The notes under the pieces were generated by a model. The model searched no databases. It saw only the letters and a program-made list of their open reading frames with translations, and was not told the origin of the DNA. A stretch of 9,120 bases of DNA from positions 1 through 9,120 of the forward strand of contig PSRF01000415.1 in NCBI GenBank assembly GCA_003175865.1, written 5' to 3'. Positions 1 to 5,836 of the stretch are shown here, in pieces. Numbering within the stretch: the first letter of the stretch is position 1; every line of letters starts with the position of its first letter. This stretch comes from Blastocatellia bacterium (GTDB lineage: Bacteria > Acidobacteriota > Blastocatellia > Pyrinomonadales > Pyrinomonadaceae). Position numbers and translations under genes: made by a program.

Positions 1-74
1 AATGACAGTAAGAACCTAGGCATCGAGTCCTTCTTGTGCACGCTACCAATTCCCATTCTAAGAACAGGTCAATT

Positions 75-108
75 TTATCCAATACGCAACTCGTGCGTCG
101 TTGGATAA
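75..108. repeat. Two-tier stem-loop before the DUF6223-like gene
   Basis: TTATCCAA (75-82) pairs perfectly with TTGGATAA (101-108). Inside it ACGCA (84-88) pairs with TGCGT (94-98) around the loop ACTCG. That makes 13 bp in two tiers separated by a 1/2-nt internal loop. No T-run follows on the plus strand, so it is not a textbook intrinsic terminator. It could end an upstream gene, lie in the leader of the gene at 122, or be a protein-binding site. The structure is seen directly; the role is unknown. Confidence 0.5.
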
Positions 109-121
109 TGGGCGAGAAACT

Positions 122-565
122 ATGAAACGAACATTGGTACTTATTCTCGTCGGCCTGGCTGGAGTCGCTCTGTTTGTGGTGCTTGTGCATGCCGTGCTGG
201 TGGCCGCACACGTTTCCGAGCCTGCCCCCACGACCGTTTACGGTCTAACATCCCGGCGACTCTGGGCCACCATAGTGACTGTGCTGGCGCTCGTGGGCGT
301 GGTCGTCGGTATGCTGGCTCTGGTGCGCCCTGCCAGTCGTTTCGCCGCAGGACGACTGGGAGCCATCGGCGCCCTTGTGGCGGGACTAATCGCAGTGGTG
401 AACGGAGCGCTACTTTTGGCCATCGCGACCGGTGGCCCCGGCAGTGGCAACGGCGTCGTCGGCGCCGCCGGAGCGTTGGTGCTGGGGTTGATCGCTTTAG
501 TCCTCAGTGGGGTAGCCCTGCTCCGCTGGCGCCGCAGCGTAACCGCCGCCAACGTCGTCGATTGA
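122..565 (+). CDS. Small four-helix membrane protein, DUF6223-like
   Basis: This is a 147-residue hydrophobic protein of unknown function. Four membrane segments are visible at about residues 4-29, 47-68, 80-101 and 113-134, with a basic end (RWRR, 135-138) that suggests a cytoplasmic C-terminus. The motif GGPGSGNGVVG (104-114) and the phrase VYGLTSRRLWAT after the first helix match what I recall of the DUF6223 family, mostly known from actinomycetes; no catalytic role is known to me. I chose ATG 122 over the in-frame TTG at 101 because the TTG lies inside the stem-loop 75-108 and ATG gives a typical MKRTL membrane-signal start. The ribosome-binding site is weak. Codons end in G or C much more often than in the VOC gene that follows 60 bp later on the same strand, which may reflect transfer or simply a hydrophobic, Ala/Val/Leu/Gly-rich protein. 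The coding call is sure; the family name is moderately sure. Confidence 0.8.
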   Translation: MKRTLVLILVGLAGVALFVVLVHAVLVAAHVSEPAPTTVYGLTSRRLWATIVTVLALVGVVVGMLALVRPASRFAAGRLGAIGALVAGLIAVVNGALLLAIATGGPGSGNGVVGAAGALVLGLIALVLSGVALLRWRRSVTAANVVD

Positions 566-572
566 AGGGGCA

Positions 573-613
573 CACGATCGCGAAGACGACATCGCTTCTC
601 CTGAGCGGTCGTG
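573..613 (+). repeat. Stem-loop between the DUF6223-like and VOC genes
   Basis: CACGATCGC (573-581) pairs with GCGGTCGTG (605-613) over nine positions, eight Watson-Crick and one G-U. The 23-nt loop has a possible inner GAAG/CTTC stem (582-585 with 595-598). The hairpin ends 3 nt before the GGAG of the next gene. No T-run follows. It may be an intercistronic attenuator or processing element, or a terminator without a U-tract. Confidence 0.4.
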
Positions 614-616
614 ATA

Positions 617-620
617 GGAG
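617..620 (+). promoter_or_regulatory. Ribosome-binding site of the VOC gene
   Basis: GGAG is spaced 5 nt from ATG 626. It decides that start over the upstream in-frame GTG at 611, which would put the Shine-Dalgarno inside the coding sequence. Confidence 0.65.
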
Positions 621-625
621 ATTGT

Positions 626-1078
626 ATGGATCAAACAGCAATTGAATCGTCCGAAAAGTCCAATCCGACTGGCTCATCTGCAGCAAAGAGTCAGAGCTTT
701 GTTAAAGGTCTGTGGGGCATTCGATACCAAGTCAATGACGTTAGTCGCTCAATCAATTTTTACACGCGGCAGCTTGGCTTCAAGTTGGACCAAAAGCATT
801 TGCCTGCATTCGGTCAGGTTTCAGTACGCAATCTCAAACTAATTCTAAGCGGACCAGGCGCGTCGGGTTCCCGGCCAATGCCTGATGGACAACAGCAAGG
901 GCCCGGTGGTTGGAATCGCATAATGATTCAGGTTGATGACTTGGCGGATCTAATCGAAAAACTGAAGAAGGCCGGAATGCACTTTCGAAATGAAATGGAG
1001 ATTGGTCCAGGCGGCAAGCAAATCCAGCTTGAAGATCCTGACGGAAATCCGATCGAGTTGTTTGAACCGGACCATTAG
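626..1078 (+). CDS. VOC (glyoxalase/bleomycin-resistance fold) family protein
   Basis: This is a 150-residue protein with one VOC domain. After a polar tail of about 27 residues the first babbb half begins (GIRYQVNDVSRSINFYTRQLGF, here split: start G31, IRYQVNDV 32-39, SINFYTRQLGF 42-52). The second half begins at RIMIQVDDL (98-106) and ends with the family signature LEDPDGNPIELFEP (135-148). VOC proteins bind a metal through His/Glu residues at set strand positions and act as lyases, isomerases, dioxygenases or ligand-binding resistance proteins. Here the usual first His is G31, the second-half His is R98, and the first-half Glu strand reads LKLIL without Glu; only E144 remains. A standard metal-dependent reaction is therefore doubtful, and a binding or resistance role is possible. 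The protein is cytoplasmic, with no signal peptide. The gene lies 60 bp after the DUF6223-like gene and converges on the ABC transporter gene. Confidence 0.88.
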   Translation: MDQTAIESSEKSNPTGSSAAKSQSFVKGLWGIRYQVNDVSRSINFYTRQLGFKLDQKHLPAFGQVSVRNLKLILSGPGASGSRPMPDGQQQGPGGWNRIMIQVDDLADLIEKLKKAGMHFRNEMEIGPGGKQIQLEDPDGNPIELFEPDH

Positions 1079-1104
1079 ATCGACTGCGGTTGAAACAAAT
1101 TTTT

Positions 1105-1127
1105 CACTTCCGATCGGTCGGAACGTG
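1105..1127. terminator. Candidate shared terminator between converging genes
   Basis: TTCCGA (1108-1113) and TCGGAA (1118-1123) form a perfect 6-bp stem with a TCGG loop. CAC (1105-1107) and GTG (1125-1127) extend it across a single bulged C. It lies 26 bp after the VOC stop codon and 14 bp after the ABC transporter stop codon, in the 63-bp gap where the two genes converge. Read on the minus strand it is followed by A5 then TTTGTTT. Read on the plus strand no T-run follows. A bidirectional terminator is the natural reading, without a canonical U-tract. Confidence 0.4.
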
Positions 1128-1141
1128 ACCCGCTATAACTC

Positions 1142-2986
1142 CTACAAATTCGAAAGACGCGACTGGGTACGCTCACCGATTGCAGGATGCGGTTGCTGCG
1201 TGAAATCTTCTCCCGGATTGATGAATTGATTACGTTCCAAGTTGTACTGTTTATCGTAAAGTTGTCGATATCGACCAGCAGCTGTCAGCAAATCTTCATG
1301 CGTGCCACGCTCAACGATCTCGCCGCCTTCCAAAACCAGGATCTGGTCGGCACTGCGAATCGTTGAGAGGCGGTGCGCGATAACGAAGGTTGTACGCCCT
1401 CGCCTTAACGAACGTAACCCATCCTGGATCATCGCTTCACTTTCACTATCGAGACTAGACGTGGCTTCGTCCAGGATGAGCAATTTTGGATCGGCCAGAA
1501 TTGCCCGCGCGATCGCTATCCGTTGACGCTGACCACCGGATAGCTTTACTCCGCGCTCGCCCACAATCGTGTCATACTTCTGCTCGAATTGTTCAATGAA
1601 CTCTTGACAATGAGCGATGCGGCTTACTTCCTTAATCTCGTCGACCGTTGCATGAGGATTGGAAAAGGCAATGTTTTCGGCAATTGTTCCATCGAACAGG
1701 AAGTTATCCTGCATCACGACGCCGAGGTAAGAACGAAACTCGCGCAGCCGTAACGTCTGCAGGTCTTTGCCGTCAATTCTGATCGTCCCTGAAAGTGGTT
1801 GATTGAAATTCATTGCGAGACTGATTAGGGTGCTCTTGCCGGAACCGCTGGAACCAACCAGCGCTGTGGTCGAGCCGGCCGCAGCCGTGAAAGAAATGTC
1901 TTTCAGCACAGGCGTTCCAGAGTTGTACTCGAAAGATACGTTCGCAAACTCCACTTCCCCTTGAACTCCAGGCAAAGGCGCGCGAACAGCATCTTCTTCG
2001 TCCTCTGTCTTCATGTTCATCACTTCGCGAATGCGATCCAGTCCGGCGAAGGCTTCGGTGATCTGTGTGCCAATCGCCGCGAATTGAATCAGCGGCATCG
2101 CCAACATTCCGGTGAACATTACATACATGAAGAGATCGCCAACGGTCATTTGCCGGTTCGCAACGGAATGGCCGCCGACTAGAATAATCACGACACCTAC
2201 GGCGCCGATTACCAGGGATGAAAAGGCTGACGTGGCCGATACTCCTGTCATCGACTTGGCGATGTTGCGAAAAAGCTTGTGAGCTCCACGCGCGAAGGTC
2301 AGCGCCTCGCGTTTCTCCGCTGTGTACGCTTTGACTATGCGTATACCTCCCAAGGATTCGGCGAGGCGGCCCGTCAGCGCTGCCGTAATCTCGCCCCGTT
2401 CGCGGAATAGTGGACGCAAGCGTGTGAAGGCATAGGCAAGCGCGCCTCCAAATGTTCCGAGCACGAGAATCGTGATCGAAGTCAGACGCCAGTTAAGCCA
2501 AAACAAAATTGCCAGCGCGACTACGGCCGTGATGAAGCTGCCGGCGAGTTGCACTAGTCCGGTACCGACCAGGTTACGGATGCCCTCGGCATCATTCATG
2601 ATCCGCGAAATCAGTTTGCCGGTTTGAGTGGAATCGAAATAATTAATCGGCAACCGGGAGATCTGCGCCTGTACCTTTTTGCGCATCTCCGTGATCGCAC
2701 GCTGGGCTGCCACACCCAATACTTGTGACAGGCTAAAAGACGTTAAGGCTTGAACGATTGTCGCGCCGCCGGCTGCCAGCGCAATCTTCCAGAGCAAGTC
2801 GGTGCGGCCTTTCCCGATTACTACGTCGATCAAATACTTGGTCGAAGCGGGCAACACCAGACCCATCGCTTGATTGAAGATCATGAGGGCAGCGCCCAAT
2901 ATCAGCCTGCGGCGATGCGCCCATACGAGGTTCCGCGCATCGGCCCAGGCAGACGACCAGCGTATTTTCCTTTTCGCGTCAGGCAT
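1142..2986 (-). CDS. ABC exporter half-transporter, permease fused to ATPase (MsbA/BmrA-like)
   Basis: This 614-residue inner-membrane protein is the normal length for a homodimeric type IV ABC exporter that uses ATP to flip or export lipids, drugs or peptides. The membrane domain (about 20-310) has six predicted helices near 28-48, 64-86, 147-165, 168-188, 254-272 and 283-303. The ATPase domain (about 344-580) is complete: A-loop Y354, Walker A GSSGSGKST (378-386), Q-loop Q426, signature LSGGQ (482-486), Walker B LLILDE (502-507), D-loop SSLD (510-513) and H-loop H538. A polar tail of some 30 residues follows. The substrate cannot be read from the sequence. The ATG at 2986 has no good Shine-Dalgarno but gives a standard N-terminus. 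It is 112 bp downstream of the Met-rich barrel gene on the same strand, so cotranscription is possible. The inverted repeat 3012-3031 in that gap could allow separate control. Family very sure; link to metals is inference only. Confidence 0.95.
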   Translation of the reverse strand: MPDAKRKIRWSSAWADARNLVWAHRRRLILGAALMIFNQAMGLVLPASTKYLIDVVIGKGRTDLLWKIALAAGGATIVQALTSFSLSQVLGVAAQRAITEMRKKVQAQISRLPINYFDSTQTGKLISRIMNDAEGIRNLVGTGLVQLAGSFITAVVALAILFWLNWRLTSITILVLGTFGGALAYAFTRLRPLFRERGEITAALTGRLAESLGGIRIVKAYTAEKREALTFARGAHKLFRNIAKSMTGVSATSAFSSLVIGAVGVVIILVGGHSVANRQMTVGDLFMYVMFTGMLAMPLIQFAAIGTQITEAFAGLDRIREVMNMKTEDEEDAVRAPLPGVQGEVEFANVSFEYNSGTPVLKDISFTAAAGSTTALVGSSGSGKSTLISLAMNFNQPLSGTIRIDGKDLQTLRLREFRSYLGVVMQDNFLFDGTIAENIAFSNPHATVDEIKEVSRIAHCQEFIEQFEQKYDTIVGERGVKLSGGQRQRIAIARAILADPKLLILDEATSSLDSESEAMIQDGLRSLRRGRTTFVIAHRLSTIRSADQILVLEGGEIVERGTHEDLLTAAGRYRQLYDKQYNLERNQFINPGEDFTQQPHPAIGERTQSRLSNL

Positions 2987-2998
2987 TAGCTATCAATT

Positions 2999-3031
2999 AC
3001 GCATAAAAGCGTCGAACTGTTTCCTGTTCGA
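2999..3031. promoter_or_regulatory. Inverted repeats upstream of the ABC transporter gene
   Basis: TCGAAC (3012-3017) and GTTCGA (3026-3031) are a perfect 6-bp inverted repeat spaced by 8 bp. Next to it ACGC (2999-3002) and GCGT (3009-3012) form a second small stem. They lie 13-45 bp before the ABC start codon, where an operator or leader hairpin would be expected. I see no convincing -35/-10 pair with them. The role is a guess. Confidence 0.25.
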
Positions 3032-3098
3032 AATCCTTCTGGGAAACAATGTTCAATGACAGACACTCGGAATAGATCTCGAAGTCCTTTCGTAACAA

Positions 3099-5021
3099 TC
3101 AGTGTTTCATTGGGGCGCCCGTAGTTGTGTTCATGTTTCCATGCATCCCATGCATATTCATGTCCATCTTGGCGGGACGAATGCGGAAGAACAGTTTCCA
3201 TGACACGGGATTGTTGCCGTAGATCAAGTCAAGGGTTGCCGGCTTCGAATAGAACGTCAGATCGCTTCCGATCCCGAACTGGAACTTGTCTGATGTCCAC
3301 ACATCACGGACTCCGCCAAACGTATAAGCACCAATTCGAAACGACGGATGATCCTGCGTAATACCTAACCGTAACTTGTCCGCAGGCGTAAGCAAATCAT
3401 CTTTGTCAACCAATTCAAGACGGGTGTAGACATAGTTCTTATCGAGAAAATTGACTGTCGATTCCGCCGTGTAGGAATTCAAATTAATAATCTCCCCATG
3501 CTCACGTACGTGATTGCGGCCCCACACAAAAGCTGTTGCCCAGTTGCCTCGATTGAATGGCCGGTTGTACTGAACTGAAGCTGTGCTGCGCCGAATATCC
3601 GCGTCGGGCTCCTGGGCTTCCGGGCTTCGTAAGAAGCCATGGCTAATCTGAAATGTCCAGTTCTTATTCGGCATGAACCAGAGGCGTGCAGATCGCGAGT
3701 TCCATTTGTGGGCGTCAAAGTCATAACGATTCTCGTCGGGCTCACGTCCGTTGAAGATCGATCCCTCCAGTTTGAACCATCGATAAGTCAAGCCGGTGGT
3801 GAATACGCCAAAGCTGATGTGTGTTGAGTCTTGCAGGTGATGAGCTAACGTTGCGGATGGATTTTCCGAAGCTGACATTCGATGCATGAAAGCCACTGGT
3901 CCAAGTGCAGGCTCTCCTGGATATCCGAAGTACGTGAACCAGGTACCGCGTTCGCCAACAGGTACCGTGTATTGCGCGGAGAGCTCCATGAAGAGATCGT
4001 GTGGATGTTGATGGTCAATTAGAGGCCTCCCCTTGTAAGTTTCGCCGGTTTGGAAAAGTAGTGGCGACCCTCCCGGAGGAAATGTGAATGGTTCAGCACT
4101 GAACATGCCTCGCAGCTGCAGCGTGCCTTTGCCCAGCTTGTGATAGGCCATCAACATAAACCAGTTTTCCGAATCAAATTTTGTTACTCCTCGTGGTCCA
4201 CCCTGATGATTTACACCAGCTATCAGGTTGTAATGAAACATCAGTAGCCAATTGTTCTTGTTCCAGTAGTGCATGTGCATTGGCCCCGATGAAGGCTCCC
4301 ATGACGTGCCCGATCCCATCGCACCCATTGACATGACATTCGAGTCGCTTGAACCAACTCGTATGCCCATGTCATTGTCCATCATGACCATCAATGGACC
4401 CATATTCATCGATCCGACTCCCTGCATGTTTTCCATGCCGGCCATTTGTCCCAGTGGGCTGGTGGAAGGGCTAGCCGATGGCATCGGCATATTCATGTCC
4501 ATCTTCTGAGGAGATGCCCCTGGAGATGCAGCTGGCATTGGCATGCTCATCTCCATCTTCTGTTGAGGAGAAGCTTGCGGAGTCGGAGATGTATTCGGCA
4601 TCTGCATACCGGGCATGTTCATCTGAGTTTTGTCTGGTGAGGCAGTTGGCGAGGGACTGGGCTGCTGCATTTTCATTCCCGGCATGTTCATTTGTTGAGA
4701 TGGCTGAGAAGCTGGTGACGCTTGACTCTTGGGTAAGTTCATTCCGGACATATTCATTCCAGGCATATTCCCCACGGAGTGCTTTGTTGTTGCCTGCTTT
4801 GTCCGCGCCGTCTGCTTTGGCCGAGTCTGTTTATGCTTACCAGACTTGGCGTTGCGCTTCCGTTTAGCTTTCGGTTTCCGTCTAGTCGTTTTCTTCTTTT
4901 GCGTTCTAGTGTTACTCATCTTCATACCCGACATCTTTTGCATATCTTGTTGGGCTGAGACGACGAAACCTCCGGCCGCAATGATGATTATTAGCAGTAG
5001 TGAAATCCCCTTGAAGTGCAT
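3099..5021 (-). CDS. Met-rich exported protein with outer-membrane beta-barrel, probable copper handling
   Basis: The protein has 640 residues, and the order of its parts is clear. A signal peptide (1-23, cut near VSA/QQ) is followed by a strongly basic tract (39-80, 20 Lys/Arg in 42 residues). A Met-rich, Pro/Ser-spaced region (86-215) carries repeats such as NMPGMNM, MNMPGMKM, MNMPGMQM, MEMSMPMP and MDMNMPMP. A domain of alternating aromatic strands (about 245-615) looks like an outer-membrane beta-barrel, with a His cluster DHQHPHD (336-342) and further His at 380, 394, 395 and 401. The barrel ends in KLFFRI (609-614), followed by a Met/His tail (618-640). Met motifs of this kind bind Cu(I)/Cu(II) in CopB/PcoB-, CopC- and CusF-type proteins. 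I recall the barrel as a conserved unnamed family in copper loci, distinct in sequence from classical CopB. A strong Shine-Dalgarno (GAGGGGGA) supports ATG 5021. The upstream neighbour is also rich in metal ligands. A role in copper binding or passage at the outer membrane is inferred. Confidence 0.85.
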   Translation of the reverse strand: MHFKGISLLLIIIIAAGGFVVSAQQDMQKMSGMKMSNTRTQKKKTTRRKPKAKRKRNAKSGKHKQTRPKQTARTKQATTKHSVGNMPGMNMSGMNLPKSQASPASQPSQQMNMPGMKMQQPSPSPTASPDKTQMNMPGMQMPNTSPTPQASPQQKMEMSMPMPAASPGASPQKMDMNMPMPSASPSTSPLGQMAGMENMQGVGSMNMGPLMVMMDNDMGIRVGSSDSNVMSMGAMGSGTSWEPSSGPMHMHYWNKNNWLLMFHYNLIAGVNHQGGPRGVTKFDSENWFMLMAYHKLGKGTLQLRGMFSAEPFTFPPGGSPLLFQTGETYKGRPLIDHQHPHDLFMELSAQYTVPVGERGTWFTYFGYPGEPALGPVAFMHRMSASENPSATLAHHLQDSTHISFGVFTTGLTYRWFKLEGSIFNGREPDENRYDFDAHKWNSRSARLWFMPNKNWTFQISHGFLRSPEAQEPDADIRRSTASVQYNRPFNRGNWATAFVWGRNHVREHGEIINLNSYTAESTVNFLDKNYVYTRLELVDKDDLLTPADKLRLGITQDHPSFRIGAYTFGGVRDVWTSDKFQFGIGSDLTFYSKPATLDLIYGNNPVSWKLFFRIRPAKMDMNMHGMHGNMNTTTGAPMKH

Positions 5022-5024
5022 GTT

Positions 5025-5032
5025 TCCCCCTC
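5025..5032 (-). promoter_or_regulatory. Strong ribosome-binding site of the Met-rich barrel gene
   Basis: On the minus strand the sequence before ATG 5021 reads AGAGGGGGAAAC. It is a purine-rich Shine-Dalgarno at good spacing and fixes the start. It is the strongest in the minus-strand cluster. Confidence 0.6.
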
Positions 5033-5074
5033 TTGATCAAATAAGGTGGTACTCAGGCTCACGTCTAAGCGCAA

Positions 5075-5109
5075 CAGGCAGACCGATGCCTGCACAGTTA
5101 TGTGCTGTG
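5075..5109. repeat. Pair of small stem-loops in the leader of the Met-rich barrel gene
   Basis: CAGGCA (5075-5080) pairs with TGCCTG (5087-5092) around a 6-nt loop. Immediately beside it GCACA (5092-5096) pairs with TGTGC (5101-5105) around GTTA; CACAG/CTGTG (5093-5097 with 5105-5109) is an alternative pairing. They sit in the 102-bp gap between the small secreted protein and the barrel gene, and no T-run follows. They could be an attenuator or could protect the downstream part of the transcript. Function is not shown. Confidence 0.3.
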
Positions 5110-5123
5110 TGATAAAGGAGGAA

Positions 5124-5702
5124 CTAAATCCGGAAGGCCGCGACGAGGACGTAACGAGGGATGCTTGAGGCCGGTGGCCCGTGGTCGTGCACTTCGACAA
5201 ACGACAAAGCGGCTGGAAGTGAGGTTACAATTATAACAGCCGAATCGGCTACTGTACTGTCATATGAGGTGGTGTTGACCGCAAAAGTCTGCAACGTGGA
5301 GTTCTGGTGCGAGTGCATCATGCAGTGAAAGCAAGGCTGAATCTGCTGCGTGACGAATTCATCGATCATATCTCCGGACCGCCCGCTGCTTATAAACTCG
5401 GTATTTAGTAAAGCGTGCGGATCTAAGTGCGAACCTGCATTCGAGCCCATCGCCATATCTGCCGTGCCTATGGGCATGTCTTCACTTTCGAACATTTGCA
5501 TGTCCGGGTGATGCACGTGATTGATGGGTGTATTAAGAGAGTTCTGAGAATGTGGAACTGAATCTCTCATGAAACAATCGTGAGAACTGCCATTCAGGTG
5601 AGGACAGAAAACCCAGGAACTCGCACTACTGAACAATGCGAATAAGAGAAGACCACTCAGTAGTCGCCATCCTCGGGGATGGTCGTGGATTGACAGAGTC
5701 AT
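5124..5702 (-). CDS. Small secreted His/Met/Cys-rich protein, putative metal binder
   Basis: This is a 192-residue protein that I cannot place in a named family. A hydrophobic segment (13-29, LLSGLLLFALFSS region) is probably a signal peptide or anchor. The rest is crowded with soft-metal ligands: C33-P-H35 and H41-D-C43; NHVHHPDMQM (61-70); DMPIGTADMAM (75-85); then C124-F-H126-C127-M-M-H130-S-H132; and HDH (172-174). Cysteines occur as two pairs, C33/C43 and C124/C127. The end, IPRYVLVAAFRI, resembles short exported proteins that I recall from copper loci of Acidobacteria and Bacteroidota. It probably sits in the periplasm and binds Cu or a similar ion. It lies 102 bp upstream of the Met-rich barrel gene on the same strand, so a joint job is likely. 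A possible extended -10 promoter is placed about 20 bp before its start. The Shine-Dalgarno is weak (GAGAT). Function is inferred from composition only. Confidence 0.75.
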   Translation of the reverse strand: MTLSIHDHPRGWRLLSGLLLFALFSSASSWVFCPHLNGSSHDCFMRDSVPHSQNSLNTPINHVHHPDMQMFESEDMPIGTADMAMGSNAGSHLDPHALLNTEFISSGRSGDMIDEFVTQQIQPCFHCMMHSHQNSTLQTFAVNTTSYDSTVADSAVIIVTSLPAALSFVEVHDHGPPASSIPRYVLVAAFRI

Positions 5703-5728
5703 AAGATCTCGGCTATGGGGATTTACGA

Positions 5729-5757
5729 ACTATAACATCCCTTATGATTGATAGGAA
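5729..5757 (-). promoter_or_regulatory. Candidate extended -10 promoter for the metal gene cluster
   Basis: On the minus strand TATAGT (5729-5734) is preceded by TGT, giving the extended -10 pattern TGnTATAGT. A poor -35 match (TTCCTA, 5752-5757) lies 17 bp upstream. It would start transcription about 20 bp before the small secreted protein gene. Only a motif match. Confidence 0.35.
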
Positions 5758-5779
5758 AAGTCGCTACAGGTCCATCACT

Positions 5780-5797
5780 AAAAGATTTGTCTCTTTT
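5780..5797. promoter_or_regulatory. AT-rich palindrome upstream of the candidate promoter
   Basis: AAAAGA (5780-5785) and TCTTTT (5792-5797) are perfect inverted copies spaced by 6 bp, about 23 bp upstream of the poor -35 match. It could be an activator or repressor site, or a weak terminator of the zinc-ribbon gene that ends at 5837. It is AT-rich, so chance is a real alternative. Confidence 0.2.
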
Positions 5798-5836
5798 CAG
5801 GAACAACTGTTAAGGGTCGAGGAATACTGAGGCAGA

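Noticed and set aside
77..106. Integron attC site: GTTGGAT at 100-106 fits the GTTRRRY core, and ATCCAAT at 77-83 nearly fits RYYYAAC.
   Set aside because: The pair spans only 30 bp, shorter than attC sites, the second core has one mismatch, and no matching cores occur after either small gene.
101..121. TTG start for the DUF6223-like protein, adding seven residues.
   Set aside because: It lies within the stem-loop 75-108 and the ATG at 122 gives a normal membrane-signal N-terminus.
2986..3201. Small minus-strand gene between the barrel gene and the ABC gene, ending at the ABC start.
   Set aside because: Most of it overlaps the end of the barrel gene in another frame, and it shows no signal, domain or ribosome-binding site.
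4478..4867. Plus-strand open frame opposite the Met-rich barrel gene.
   Set aside because: It is a mirror of the Met/Pro/Ser- and Lys/Arg-rich repeats on the minus strand, with Ser/Ala/Cys-rich low-complexity output and no domain.
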